A DNA stretch of 64,000 bases from an uncultured Dorea sp. (GCA_910584095.1 CAJTYU010000004.1:1-64000), one strand, 5' to 3'. Counted from the first letter of the stretch, positions 15,985-24,818 are shown. The notes: a model not told the origin generated them from the sequence alone. Translations and numbers: made by a program.

Positions 15985-16899
15985 TCAGTTCACCGACAAT
16001 TCTTCCACATATTTTGCCGGAACCATCAGCTTCATAGCGCACTGCTGATTGATGATTTCTACATAGTCATGAAACCCGCCGTATTCCCCGTCAAGGGTCC
16101 ACGGGATTTCTACCTCAGACTCAAAAGATATCTGCCTTGCCTTAAAGGTGTACATATGTTTCGTATCAACCTGCTCTATCAAAAGAGCCGCGATGATCTC
16201 TTGAAGTTCAATCGGATTCGAGGGCTTGCGTATTAATGTTACTTCAAATTCCCCATCGTCAAATTTCACATTTTTCCCAATCATATTGCGAAAACCGCCC
16301 ACAGACCTTGAATTTGTCACCATGCCATAAATAAATTCATCTGCTATCACCTCTTCGTCATGTACTACCTTAATCTTATAAGAAGGAACATTAAACAGGC
16401 GTTTTGCACCCTCTAGAATATATGCCAGATGCCCCAGCACATTCTTCAGCTCCTGCCTAGTCTCATAAGACACATCTGTAAACAATCCGAAAGCCGCAAT
16501 ATATACAAACACATCATCGTTAAACTGGCCGATATCGCAGGGAAATGCGGTTCCGCTCACTGCATTATCAGCCGCGGCAAGCAGATCTTTTGGAATCCTC
16601 AGACTATTAGCAAAGTCATTGGTAGTACCCGTTGGAATATATCCCACGGGAATCTTCTTCTCCCTATTCATCATTCCCGTAACCACCTCGTCTATAGTTC
16701 CGTCGCCGCCGCTGCATACTACGAGGTCATATTCCTCTGTAAATTCTGAAACTTTCCGATAGGCATCCTTATACGACTGCGTAGGATAAACTACTACGTC
16801 ATACCCCGCTTTCACAAAAATATCCACAATGTCGGACAACTTCTGGCACAAAAGACCTTTTCCTGCATGGGGATTATACACAAACAACATTTTTTTCAT
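15985..16899 (-). CDS. Diacylglycerol/lipid kinase (YegS/BmrU family)
   Basis: The 304-residue cytoplasmic protein starts KKMLFVYNPHAGKG and carries the nucleotide-binding motifs of DAGK-catalytic proteins: DLVVCSGGDGTIDEVVTGM (~residue 60) and VGYIPTGTTNDFANSLRIP (~90). It ends with the DGEYGG-type loop (WTLDGEYGGFHDY) near residue 280. Such kinases phosphorylate diacylglycerol and related lipids so that lipoteichoic acid or phospholipid turnover products can be recycled. ATG 16899 follows GAGGAGGTATCGAG. Upstream lies a tandem 25-base repeat carrying two TATAAT elements. Confidence 0.9.
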   Translation of the reverse strand: MKKMLFVYNPHAGKGLLCQKLSDIVDIFVKAGYDVVVYPTQSYKDAYRKVSEFTEEYDLVVCSGGDGTIDEVVTGMMNREKKIPVGYIPTGTTNDFANSLRIPKDLLAAADNAVSGTAFPCDIGQFNDDVFVYIAAFGLFTDVSYETRQELKNVLGHLAYILEGAKRLFNVPSYKIKVVHDEEVIADEFIYGMVTNSRSVGGFRNMIGKNVKFDDGEFEVTLIRKPSNPIELQEIIAALLIEQVDTKHMYTFKARQISFESEVEIPWTLDGEYGGFHDYVEIINQQCAMKLMVPAKYVEELSVN

Positions 16900-16927
16900 C
16901 TCGATACCTCCTCAAATAAAACCGCGA

Positions 16928-16977
16928 CCAGTTTCGCATTATTATACTTCGTCCAGTTTCACATTATTATACTTCGC
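16928..16977 (-). repeat. Tandem 25-base repeat with duplicated -10-like element
   Basis: Two adjacent 25-base copies (16928-16952 and 16953-16977) differ by two bases; a third begins (CCAGTT at 16978). On the minus strand each copy contains AAGTATAATAATG, that is TATAAT. They lie 29-78 bases upstream of the lipid kinase start, so the repeat may double its promoter -10 element. Confidence 0.75.
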
Positions 16978-17051
16978 CCAGTTCGGCTCTTATTCTGCCT
17001 GCATAGCTGCATATTTCTTCTTAATAATACATAAAAAAGCTCTTTCCTATG

Positions 17052-17088
17052 TAATAAATAAAGAGGCATGTCCCCTATGCATGCCTCT
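17052..17088 (-). terminator. Terminator of the murB-rapZ-whiA-crh operon
   Basis: Arms AGAGGCATG (17062-17070) and CATGCCTCT (17080-17088) are perfect. On the minus strand they are followed by TTTATTTATT. It starts 11 bases after the crh stop. Confidence 0.85.
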
Positions 17089-17098
17089 GACTTATGTA

Positions 17099-17356
17099 CT
17101 AATTTTTGGATGCTAAGAAATTCTCCACGCCCTCAATTGCCGCTTCTTCGTCCTCGCCGTCAGCAACTACCGTAAGTTTCTCTCCGTTGCCAAGCTGTAA
17201 ACTCATCATCCCCATAATACTCTTAGCATTGATCTTCTTATTCTCAAGCTCAATATAAACAGTACTGGCATATTGATTGGCTTCTTGAACAAGCAAAGCA
17301 ATCGGTCTGGCATCCAGACCCTCGTTCAACTTGAATGTGATAGGTTTCTTAATCAT
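17099..17356 (-). CDS. crh: Crh-like HPr-family catabolite-control protein (His15 replaced by Asp)
   Basis: This 85-residue HPr-fold protein has KSIMGMMSL with the regulatory serine (Ser46 type) but reads GLDARPIALLVQEANQY where true HPr has GIHARP. The phosphotransfer histidine is thus aspartate. B. subtilis Crh has Gln at the same place and shares the ALxVQEAN and INAKSIMGxMSL sequence, so I call it Crh rather than PTS HPr. Crh acts as a CcpA co-regulator after HPrK phosphorylates its serine and in Bacilli is also linked to central carbon and cell-wall control. Its ATG overlaps the whiA stop by four bases, matching the whiA-crh order in Bacillus. Confidence 0.88.
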   Translation of the reverse strand: MIKKPITFKLNEGLDARPIALLVQEANQYASTVYIELENKKINAKSIMGMMSLQLGNGEKLTVVADGEDEEAAIEGVENFLASKN

Positions 17357-18261
17357 GCTGTCCCTCCCTGATTGTCCCTTAGCTTTTCTGCTATTTCACT
17401 TAACTTCCGGAGTCTGTGATTTACTCCGGATTTCCCAACCGGCGTCTCCAAGAGCTCCCCAAGCTCTTTCAGTGTCGCCTCCGGATACTCAAGACGTGTA
17501 AGGGCAACGTCCTTTAATCCTTCCGGAAGCTTGTCAAAACCAATACTGTCGCGGATATAAATGATATCTTCCACCTGCTTTACCGCAGCAGACACGGTTT
17601 TATTAATGTTAGCCGTCTCGCAGTTCACCTTACGGTTCACCCTATTGCGCATCTCCTTGAGAATCCTTACATTCTCGAGTTCCATCAATGCCACATGCGC
17701 CTCCATGACGTTCAACATATCCACTATCCCGGTTCCATCCTTGAGGTATACAACGTAGCTCTTCTTCCTCCTGACAATCTTGGCGTCCATCTGGAAGCCT
17801 AACATCAGATGCTGCAGATACTGTGCTATCCTCTCTGTCCCGCATACGATCTCGAAGTGATAAGACTTCCTTGGATCGCTGACAGAACCGGATGCTAAAA
17901 ATGCCCCTCTGAGATATGCCCTTTTACAGCATACTGCCTGCACAGATGCATTCCGGACGGCCTTAAGGCCCTTGCCCTGAGCAAGGAAATAATACATCTT
18001 ACTGCCTGTCTCCGGATTACTCCGCATAGAAGTGTACGAAGAAACTTCACCCCCTATATTATATGTTTTTTCAGCTAATGTAAAGCATTTTCTCGCAATA
18101 GCTTCATTTTCCGTATGAATGGTAAGGATTTCCTCCCCGTCTCTATCTTCACTGAAGGTTCCGCACATGGTACTGATCGCTGAAAGCTCGGCAAGAAGAC
18201 AATGCCTTCCCCCCGGAAATCTCACGGCTAATTCTTCTTTTACTTTACCCGAAAATGACAT
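17353..18261 (-). CDS. whiA: WhiA DNA-binding regulator
   Basis: The 302-residue protein has the N-terminal homing-endonuclease-like part (SFSGKVKEELAVRFPGGRHC; AYLRGAFLASGSVSDPRKSY; YVVYLKDGTGIVDMLNVMEA) without the catalytic acidic residues and a C-terminal HTH (LKELGELLETPVGKSGVNHR). WhiA is a conserved Gram-positive protein that influences cell division, chromosome segregation and sporulation. It sits between rapZ (9 bases) and crh (4-base overlap). Length and motifs are normal. Confidence 0.95.
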   Translation of the reverse strand: MSFSGKVKEELAVRFPGGRHCLLAELSAISTMCGTFSEDRDGEEILTIHTENEAIARKCFTLAEKTYNIGGEVSSYTSMRSNPETGSKMYYFLAQGKGLKAVRNASVQAVCCKRAYLRGAFLASGSVSDPRKSYHFEIVCGTERIAQYLQHLMLGFQMDAKIVRRKKSYVVYLKDGTGIVDMLNVMEAHVALMELENVRILKEMRNRVNRKVNCETANINKTVSAAVKQVEDIIYIRDSIGFDKLPEGLKDVALTRLEYPEATLKELGELLETPVGKSGVNHRLRKLSEIAEKLRDNQGGTA

Positions 18262-18270
18262 CGCCCATCC

Positions 18271-19152
18271 CTACTTTGCCTTTGTAATCGTATCTTTCTC
18301 AATATCTCTGTGTTCAATCTTAATCCCGTAATCGCTTTCTGCCTCTGACAGAGCTCCATACAATGCGTTAGCCAGCGTAACCGAACGGTGTTTTCCCCCG
18401 GTACACCCAATTCCAATTACAAGCTGGGTCTTTCCCTCTGTAATATAATTCGGAATCAAAAAGCGTATCATATCCGTCAGCATTTCCAAAAATTTGCCCG
18501 CTTTATCATTGTCCATTACATAATCCTGAACCGGTTTATCATTGCCGCTTAAAAGCCTTAGCTCATCTATATAGTAAGGATTAGGGAGAAATCTCACATC
18601 AAATACCAGATCTGCGTCGCTGGGAATCCCGTATTTAAATCCAAAGGATAATACCGTAACATACAGATTCTTATATTCCTTATTCTCCACAAATATATGA
18701 TTTACCTCTTGCTTCAGTTCCCGAATCAGAAGCCTGCTGGTATCCAGAATATAATCTGCGCGTCCGCGCAAGGGCACAAGCGTTTTCCGCTCCTTTACAA
18801 TGCCCTGATCTACCCTGCCGTTCCCCGCAAGGGGATGATTCCGTCTAGTCTCCTTGTAACGCTTGATCAGCACTTCATCCGAAGCATCCATATACAGCAT
18901 CTCATAGGCCAGTCCCATCTTATCCAATTCGTCTAACGCCTGAATCAAATCCTCCGACCCGTATCTGCTTCGGATATCCATTCCCAGGGCAACCTTGTTG
19001 ATCTCTGCGTTCGGCACTGCCAAAAGCTCGGCAAGCTTTGGCACAAGTAAAATCGGCAGGTTATCAATACAAAAATATCCTACGTCCTCCAACATTTTGA
19101 TCACCGATCTCTTGCCCGCTCCCGACATGCCTGTCACAACTACAAATCTCAT
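18271..19152 (-). CDS. rapZ: RapZ/YvcJ P-loop nucleotide-binding protein
   Basis: The 293-residue protein has a Walker A motif at its very start (VVTGMSGAGKRSVIKMLED) and the C-terminal RapZ domain signature GIGCTGGKHRSVTLANAL near residue 245, plus SFGFKYGIPSDADLVFDVRF. In enteric bacteria RapZ directs GlmY/GlmZ small-RNA decay and senses glucosamine-6-phosphate; in Firmicutes the homologue YvcJ binds UDP-GlcNAc-type ligands and GTP. The operon with murB fits a cell-wall precursor sensor. The usual yvcK gene between rapZ and whiA is absent here. Confidence 0.95.
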   Translation of the reverse strand: MRFVVVTGMSGAGKRSVIKMLEDVGYFCIDNLPILLVPKLAELLAVPNAEINKVALGMDIRSRYGSEDLIQALDELDKMGLAYEMLYMDASDEVLIKRYKETRRNHPLAGNGRVDQGIVKERKTLVPLRGRADYILDTSRLLIRELKQEVNHIFVENKEYKNLYVTVLSFGFKYGIPSDADLVFDVRFLPNPYYIDELRLLSGNDKPVQDYVMDNDKAGKFLEMLTDMIRFLIPNYITEGKTQLVIGIGCTGGKHRSVTLANALYGALSEAESDYGIKIEHRDIEKDTITKAK

Positions 19153-19153
19153 C

Positions 19154-20071
19154 TTAAAATTCTCCCAGTCTCTTAACCTCCGGCTCCAGCGCTACGCCAA
19201 ACTGCGCCTGCACACGTTCCGCCACCTGTTTCATCAACGAATCAACCTCTGCAGCCGTAGCCTCTCCTACGTTGATCACAAACCCACAGTGCTTTTCAGA
19301 TACCATAGCGCCGCCCACTCGAAACCCCCTAAGGCCCGCATCCTGAATCAGCTTTCCAGCAAAATAACCTTCCGGACGCTTAAAGGTGCTTCCCGCGCTT
19401 GGGTACTCCAACGGCTGTTTGGAAACACGCTTATCCCTCAGTTCATTCATCAAGCCTCGTATCTCATCCGGATTGCCCCGCTTTAACTCAATCTCCGCGT
19501 CCAGAACAATATAGCCTTTCTTTGCAATTATGCTGGTGCGGTAACCAAGTTCCAGCTCTGAACCTGCAAGCTTTCTGATTCTGCCCGATTCATCCAGCAC
19601 AGTAACATTTGCCAGTACATCCTTCATCTCTCCGCCGTACGCCCCTGCATTCATCACGCAGGCGCCTCCCAGCGTTCCGGGGATTCCCGCCGCAAATTCA
19701 AAGCCCGCGAGCCCTGCCTCCATAGCGGCGGCAGCTACCTTAGCCAGCGATGCGCCCGCTTGAGCATAAATATGAGTTCCTTCTGCCTGTACTCTGCTCA
19801 TTTCTTTATATAGCTGAATCACCACTCCGCGATAACCGCCGTCGGATACTAACAGGTTGCTTCCATTTCCCACAATACTGTATGGCACCCGCTCTTCCCT
19901 GCAGACAGCCACCGCATCCGCCGCCTCCTTTTCTGACTGCGGCATCAAAAAGTAGTCTGCCGGTCCTCCAATCCGAAATGTTGTATGCTTCTTCATAGAC
20001 TCCGACAGAAGCACCCTCTCCTCTGAAATTACAGAAATTAGTCTTTCATATAGCCTCTGATTCATAGACAT
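19154..20071 (-). CDS. murB: UDP-N-acetylenolpyruvoylglucosamine reductase
   Basis: MurB reduces UDP-GlcNAc-enolpyruvate to UDP-MurNAc with NADPH and FAD in the cytoplasm, the second committed step of peptidoglycan synthesis. The FAD-binding domain shows FRIGGPADYFLMPQSEKE, YSIVGNGSNLLVSDGGYRG and EFAAGIPGTLGGACVMNAGA. The catalytic serine region is YPSAGSTFKRPEGYFAGKLI (type IIb, ~residue 225). The 305-residue length fits the Gram-positive short form. It is first in the murB-rapZ-whiA-crh operon, one base from rapZ, behind a well-formed promoter. Confidence 0.96.
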   Translation of the reverse strand: MSMNQRLYERLISVISEERVLLSESMKKHTTFRIGGPADYFLMPQSEKEAADAVAVCREERVPYSIVGNGSNLLVSDGGYRGVVIQLYKEMSRVQAEGTHIYAQAGASLAKVAAAAMEAGLAGFEFAAGIPGTLGGACVMNAGAYGGEMKDVLANVTVLDESGRIRKLAGSELELGYRTSIIAKKGYIVLDAEIELKRGNPDEIRGLMNELRDKRVSKQPLEYPSAGSTFKRPEGYFAGKLIQDAGLRGFRVGGAMVSEKHCGFVINVGEATAAEVDSLMKQVAERVQAQFGVALEPEVKRLGEF

Positions 20072-20109
20072 TTACCCCGTTTTTATAATTCTTTCTAAAA
20101 CTGTAAACA

Positions 20110-20138
20110 ATCATACACTAAATTACATTTAATGTAAA
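20110..20138 (-). promoter_or_regulatory. Promoter of murB operon
   Basis: On the minus strand TTTACA (20133-20138), a 17-base spacer and TATGAT (20110-20115) precede the murB start by about 40 bases. Confidence 0.65.
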
Positions 20139-20158
20139 GCAATCCCATGTTTCCACAC

Positions 20159-20187
20159 TTGCAATATTTCCCAAAATACGTTATATT
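20159..20187 (+). promoter_or_regulatory. Promoter of the CNNM/CorC gene
   Basis: TTGCAA (20159-20164), a 17-base spacer and TATATT (20182-20187) lie 65 bases before the gene start. A short inverted repeat (TGCATAGGCTGCTATGCA) follows it at ~20201-20218, in the leader. Confidence 0.65.
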
Positions 20188-20251
20188 ATTTCCAACGCAG
20201 TGCATAGGCTGCTATGCATAATTTTAAAGATAAAAAGGAGTGAACATATCA

Positions 20252-21529
20252 TTGGACTCGGGTGACGCCATACAATTAATTGTATTACTGTTATTACTAT
20301 TTCTTTCCGCTTTTTTTTCATCTGCGGAAACTGCAATGACAACTGTTAACAAAATTCGAATCCGAACCTTAGCCGAAGAAGGAAACAAGCGTGCAAAGAC
20401 GCTTCTGCATATTACGGAAAATTCCGGCAAGATGCTGAGCGCCATCCTGATCGGCAATAATATCGTGAATCTATCCGCCGCCTCGCTGACTACCACGCTG
20501 GCTTACAGTCTCGGCGGATCCTTTGTCGCGTTTGCAAGCGGTATCTTAACGCTCGCCATCCTGCTGTTCGGCGAGATCACGCCAAAGACCATGGCTACCA
20601 TCCATGCAGAAAAGATTTCTCTTGCCTACGCGCCCGTCGTCAGCATTTTTATGAAGCTGATGACTCCGCTAATCGCAATTGTAAACGGCATGGCCATGGG
20701 TATCCTGACGCTGCTCAGGGTCGACCCCAACGCCAAGCGGACCCTTATGACGGAAAACGAACTCCGCACCATCGTAGATGTGAGCCATGAGGAAGGGGTC
20801 ATCGAATCCGAAGAAAAAGAGATGATCTACAACGTATTTGACTTAGGCGACGCCAAAGCCAAGGACGTTATGGTTCCCCGGGTTCATGTAACCTTTGCGG
20901 ACGTGGACAGCACTTACGACGAACTAATCGCAATATTCCGCGAAGACAAGTTTACCCGTCTTCCTGTATTTGAGGAAACCACGGACCATGTCGTCGGTAC
21001 CATCAACATGAAGGATCTTCTGCTGTATGATACCAACAAACATGATTTTCATGTAAGGGATATTTTAAGAGAAGCCTACTTTACCTATGAATATAAAAAT
21101 ACCGCCGAGCTGCTGATCGAGATGAGGCAGGCGTCCTTTAACATCGCCGTCGTCCTAGACGAGTACGGGGAAACAGCCGGTCTCATTACTTTAGAAGACT
21201 TGTTAGAAGAGATTGTCGGCGAGATCCATGACGAATATGACGAGAACGAAGAAGACTTTATCATCGAACTTGACGAGCGGGAATACAGCGTAGAAGGCGC
21301 TGTTAATCTGGAAGAAATCAACGGCAAATTAGACCTGGCGCTTTCTTCCGACGACTATGATTCCATCGGCGGTCTGATCATCGAACATTTAGACCGGCTT
21401 CCGGAAGCCGGCGACGAGATTACCACTGCGGACGGCATCCGCATGGTGGTTGAAAAACTAGACAAGAACCGCATTGAGCGGGTACACATGTATCTGCCGG
21501 AACCGGCAGAAGAGGAAGAGGACTCCTGA
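20252..21529 (+). CDS. CNNM/HlyC-CorC family transporter-like protein
   Basis: The 425-residue protein has a CNNM membrane domain (four hydrophobic segments; FLSAFFSSAETAMTTVNKIR, GEITPKTMATIHAEKISLAY), two CBS domains (DVMVPRVHVTFADVDSTYDE; ILREAYFTYEYKNTAELLIE with VVLDEYGETAGLITLEDLLE) and a C-terminal CorC/HlyC domain (SVEGAVNLEEINGKLDLALS). The family is implicated in Mg2+/Co2+ handling. I start at TTG 20252 because AGGAG lies 11 bases upstream; the in-frame GTG 20240 overlaps that site. Confidence 0.92.
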   Translation: MDSGDAIQLIVLLLLLFLSAFFSSAETAMTTVNKIRIRTLAEEGNKRAKTLLHITENSGKMLSAILIGNNIVNLSAASLTTTLAYSLGGSFVAFASGILTLAILLFGEITPKTMATIHAEKISLAYAPVVSIFMKLMTPLIAIVNGMAMGILTLLRVDPNAKRTLMTENELRTIVDVSHEEGVIESEEKEMIYNVFDLGDAKAKDVMVPRVHVTFADVDSTYDELIAIFREDKFTRLPVFEETTDHVVGTINMKDLLLYDTNKHDFHVRDILREAYFTYEYKNTAELLIEMRQASFNIAVVLDEYGETAGLITLEDLLEEIVGEIHDEYDENEEDFIIELDEREYSVEGAVNLEEINGKLDLALSSDDYDSIGGLIIEHLDRLPEAGDEITTADGIRMVVEKLDKNRIERVHMYLPEPAEEEEDS

Positions 21530-21556
21530 TAGAGGCGTCCTCTTCCCCTTTATTCT
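21513..21556 (+). terminator. Terminator overlapping the 3' end of the CNNM gene
   Basis: Arms GAAGAGGAC (21515-21523) and GTCCTCTTC (21537-21545) are perfect and followed by CCCCTTTATT. The hairpin uses the codons of the acidic C-terminus, so part of the stem is coding. Confidence 0.7.
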
Positions 21557-21615
21557 TGATATGTACACACTCCGGTTTCACAGCACGCTGTTTTAGCGCG
21601 CTCCCCCACCTATCC

Positions 21616-22488
21616 TTATCTCTTCTGAAATACCTTCATAGCCTTCTTCACATCTTCCTTCATTGCCTCCGCCGCCGCCAGCGCCATCTGGTCATAGAAC
21701 AGCGGTTTCTCCTCATCTTCCCAGTATTCCTTAGAAGCTCTGCCGCCTGCGGTATTCATATAGGTATAATAATTCACCTTGCAGATTCCGTTTTCAATCG
21801 CCGTCCTGTAATCCTCCTCTGACACCCCGGATCCGCCGTGCATTACAAGCGGGATTCCTGCCGCATCCCGGATCGCGGCAACCCTTGGCAGATCAAGTTT
21901 CGGCTCCGTAAGATACACGCCATGGGTTGTTCCGAAGGCCACGGCCAGACAATCCACTCCCGTCTGCGCCGCAAAGTCCTTCGCCGTCTGTGGGTCTGTA
22001 TAAATATCGCAGACATCCTCATAATCCGCCGCCGAATCAGCGTCAGTCCCCTCGCCCACTACAATCTCGGACGTAAAGATATGTCCCAGCTCCGCTTCTA
22101 CGCCAACGCCCGCCGCATGAGCAATCCTTACAATCTCCGCCGTTTCCCTGACATTCGTCTCAAAATCCTTCCCCGACGCATCGTACATCACGGACATAAA
22201 TCCCAGCCGAATTGCCTGTATGCACCGTTCGAAGGAACTGCCATGATCCAAATGAACCGCTACCGGAACCTTAGCCCTCCGGGCATAATGCAAAAGAATC
22301 GGTCCGATCTCATCCAGCGAAATGATCGTATCATGACTCTGCGCATGCTGTAAAACAACCGGACAGCCAAGCTCCTCCGCCGCCCGGATAATTCCCTGAA
22401 TACTCTCCAGCGTCGTTCCGTTAAACGCGCCGACCGCCTTTTTTTCTCTTTTCGCCTCATCCAACATCTCTTTCAATGTAACTAACAT
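21616..22488 (-). CDS. Class II fructose-bisphosphate/ketose-bisphosphate aldolase
   Basis: The 290-residue protein shows the class II aldolase pattern: VGAFNGTTLESIQGIIRAAE, VPVAVHLDHGSSFERCIQAI (zinc-binding His and catalytic Asp), VGVEAELGHIF (zinc-ligand Glu), AVAFGTTHGVY (His), LVMHGGSGVSEEDY (zinc His, phosphate loop) and ICKVNYYTYMN. It cleaves a phosphorylated ketose to DHAP and an aldehyde. Its position behind a SorC-type regulator and a sorbitol-type PTS suggests a role in ketose catabolism, but substrate cannot be set from sequence (fructose-1,6-, tagatose-1,6- or another bisphosphate). The ATG overlaps the regulator stop by 7 bases. Confidence 0.88.
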   Translation of the reverse strand: MLVTLKEMLDEAKREKKAVGAFNGTTLESIQGIIRAAEELGCPVVLQHAQSHDTIISLDEIGPILLHYARRAKVPVAVHLDHGSSFERCIQAIRLGFMSVMYDASGKDFETNVRETAEIVRIAHAAGVGVEAELGHIFTSEIVVGEGTDADSAADYEDVCDIYTDPQTAKDFAAQTGVDCLAVAFGTTHGVYLTEPKLDLPRVAAIRDAAGIPLVMHGGSGVSEEDYRTAIENGICKVNYYTYMNTAGGRASKEYWEDEEKPLFYDQMALAAAEAMKEDVKKAMKVFQKR

Positions 22489-23459
22489 CTTTCCTCACCT
22501 CGTCTCGTATTCAGCCCATAACACTTCGCATAATACCAGAGCACTTTCTGCGCCACCATCTCATTGGTGATCAACGTATGGATCAATCCGCTTTTTGCGG
22601 CAATATAAATACTCTCCGCTTTCACCACCTCGTCCGCCACGCAGATGACCTCCGGAATCTTCCGGATCTCCTCCAAGTTCAGCCCGATCAACAGGCTGTT
22701 CCACGTATTATCGACTGCCTTTCCATTTTTATCAAAATAGTTATAGGATAAATCTCCCTTGATATGCTTGCTGTCCGGGAGCTCCCCCGCGTTATAGCCA
22801 TGCAGGTAAGCCTCCTTGATCTCCGCGTACCGGAATGTATTGCCAATGCCCACCAGCGCAATATCCGCCGTTCTCGCCGCGTCCATCGTATTTTTAATAA
22901 AATGCTGCTTCTTTAAGATTTCCTTCGCCTGCGCGGAGTCTACTAAAATCGGAGCATGCAGGCGCATGCTCTTTGAGCCGCATTTCATCGCAAATACCTC
23001 GCTGACACTGTTTGCCTCTATAGTGGCATATTCCTCGCTTAAGCCTCCGGACATGGGGATGAAGGTCACGTGAAAATAAGATTTGGGCACAGATAAATGC
23101 TCTGCTATCTCTCTCGTCGTCCTTCCGGCGGACACTGCCACCTTCGTAACCTCAGACAGTCTCCTGCTTAAATATCGGCCGGCTTCCTGCGCCAGTCTCT
23201 GATTATCCGCTCCCGAATCCGACGGAACGATAATCACCTCGGACAGTCCGAACAGCCTCATCAGCTGGGTTTCCAGCGATTGATGCGGCCTGTTCACCTC
23301 ATCGGAAATCGTTATTTTCACGATTCCCTTCTCCTTTGCCTTCGCCAATAATTTTGAAACCAGCGACCGGCTCATATTTAGCTTTTTTGCTATCGCCTGC
23401 TGCGTCAGTTCTTCATCGTAATATAAATGAGCAACCCGAACTAACAACTCCAACTCCAT
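22482..23459 (-). CDS. SorC/DeoR-type sugar-responsive regulator
   Basis: From ATG 23459 (GGGAGGAACA upstream) the 325-residue protein starts MELELLVRVAHLYYDEELTQ with HTH QQAIAKKLNMSRSLVSKLLA, followed by the SorC sugar-binding domain (VTKVAVSAGRTTREIAEHL; ADIALVGIGNTFRYAEIKE; VICVADEVVKAESIYIAAKS). SorC proteins bind phosphorylated sugars and control sugar operons. It sits between the SorE-like dehydrogenase and the aldolase genes and likely regulates both this operon and the divergent PTS genes. Confidence 0.9.
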   Translation of the reverse strand: MELELLVRVAHLYYDEELTQQAIAKKLNMSRSLVSKLLAKAKEKGIVKITISDEVNRPHQSLETQLMRLFGLSEVIIVPSDSGADNQRLAQEAGRYLSRRLSEVTKVAVSAGRTTREIAEHLSVPKSYFHVTFIPMSGGLSEEYATIEANSVSEVFAMKCGSKSMRLHAPILVDSAQAKEILKKQHFIKNTMDAARTADIALVGIGNTFRYAEIKEAYLHGYNAGELPDSKHIKGDLSYNYFDKNGKAVDNTWNSLLIGLNLEEIRKIPEVICVADEVVKAESIYIAAKSGLIHTLITNEMVAQKVLWYYAKCYGLNTRRGEERC

Positions 23460-23555
23460 TGTTCCTCCCTCAAGGCCCGCTGTTATCTGCCATCTGCCAG
23501 TCACCGAATGAACCGTAACATCTGCCAGTACCCGGAGGCTTTCCAGACCCTAATA

Positions 23556-24818
23556 CTATTTTGTCAGATCAACCTGATAGTGTTCCAGTAAAATTCTCTC
23601 AGCCTCCGCATTCCAGCATCCCTGATGCCTGTCGCAGGAGTCCGCCAGACGTTTGAACAGATGATCTTTCTCTCCCAGCTTCCTAAAATCTTCAATCGCC
23701 GTAAGCGGCAGATCAATATGGGGATAAATCAGCTTCTTGCCGCCCGGAATCCCCGGCACGTTCAGCGTAGTATCCACTGCGCTTTCCAGTCCCCCAATAT
23801 GAGTAACCATTACATTCGGATGAATGCGTCCATCCTCCATCAGCTTCAGCGCCTCATACAGATCATCATTGGTGCTTCCCGTAAATCCTACCGTATGGGT
23901 TCTCGCATAATGCACATTATAGAAATTCACCGCTGCAGACAACGTCTGGTCCACCGGGCCGGCAAAGAAATTCAAACAGCCATCCTCTGCCAGCAGCCCG
24001 TCCGCCTGCTCGATCAGCGCTCTTACCGGGGCATACACAAACACATCGTCGTATCCATGTCCTCCCGTCAGCTTCCGCAGTTCCTCCACCGGATTCTCTA
24101 AACCAGAGCCGTTCACAAAAATCAGTTCTTTACTGCCATCCGTAACCTTCAGCATCTTCTTTGCCCGCTCGATACGCTCATCGGAAACATCCACGGCAAC
24201 GATCAGCTTTGCTCCATTTTCTATCTGAAGGGCATAATCAATACATTCCAGCCCCATAGGTCCGCAGGCTCCCAATATGATCTGATTCCCGCCTTCCTTT
24301 ATTCCCATTATGTGCTGATGATTAGTTTTTGATGTATGGTACATCCTGTGATACCCGGCAATAATACAGGATGTAGGCTCCGACAGCGACGCCTCAAAAT
24401 AAGATTCGCCCTTGAACGGGATCAGGCTTCCCGTCTCTATCACTTCCGCCGGAAGTATGGAATAAGTACTGTCGCCGCCATAGGTCTCATAGTTATATCC
24501 GACAGTTCTTGAAACCCCGTCCACGGTAACCTCCGGCTGAACGGTAAACTTCATCCCTTTCTGGTAACTGTCTTTCCACTTTTCCCCCACTTCCACGATA
24601 ATTCCGGACAACTCATGGCCAATGATCGCCGGATGCTCCGACAGGCTTTCCGACACTCTTTTATGTCTGTCTCCTTGCTGCGCCAACTTATAAGTCGACA
24701 TGCAGACGCTGTCCGAGATAATTTTCACCAACATTTCATCTTCCTTCAGCTCCGGCAGTTCAAAACTTTCCAACCGAAGGTCCTTCTCTCCATAAAGGCG
24801 AACCGCTGTTGTTTTCAT
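23556..24818 (-). CDS. Zinc-type alcohol dehydrogenase, L-sorbose 1-phosphate reductase-like (SorE)
   Basis: The 420-residue medium-chain dehydrogenase has AIIGHELSGIIVEVGEKWKD (catalytic-zinc HE pair) and a Rossmann segment IILGACGPMGLECIDYALQI. The long form with YNYETYGGDSTYSILPAEVI and the ~60-residue C-terminal tail resembles SorE-type L-sorbose 1-phosphate reductase, which makes D-glucitol 6-phosphate with NAD(P)H. Linked PTS glucitol-type permease and SorC regulator agree. The substrate remains inferred. A TTGACA promoter lies upstream, divergent from gutM. Confidence 0.82.
   Translation of the reverse strand: MKTTAVRLYGEKDLRLESFELPELKEDEMLVKIISDSVCMSTYKLAQQGDRHKRVSESLSEHPAIIGHELSGIIVEVGEKWKDSYQKGMKFTVQPEVTVDGVSRTVGYNYETYGGDSTYSILPAEVIETGSLIPFKGESYFEASLSEPTSCIIAGYHRMYHTSKTNHQHIMGIKEGGNQIILGACGPMGLECIDYALQIENGAKLIVAVDVSDERIERAKKMLKVTDGSKELIFVNGSGLENPVEELRKLTGGHGYDDVFVYAPVRALIEQADGLLAEDGCLNFFAGPVDQTLSAAVNFYNVHYARTHTVGFTGSTNDDLYEALKLMEDGRIHPNVMVTHIGGLESAVDTTLNVPGIPGGKKLIYPHIDLPLTAIEDFRKLGEKDHLFKRLADSCDRHQGCWNAEAERILLEHYQVDLTK

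Noticed and set aside
16928..16985. Tandem repeats as a possible CRISPR remnant
   Set aside because: Copies are directly adjacent without spacers and no cas genes are near.
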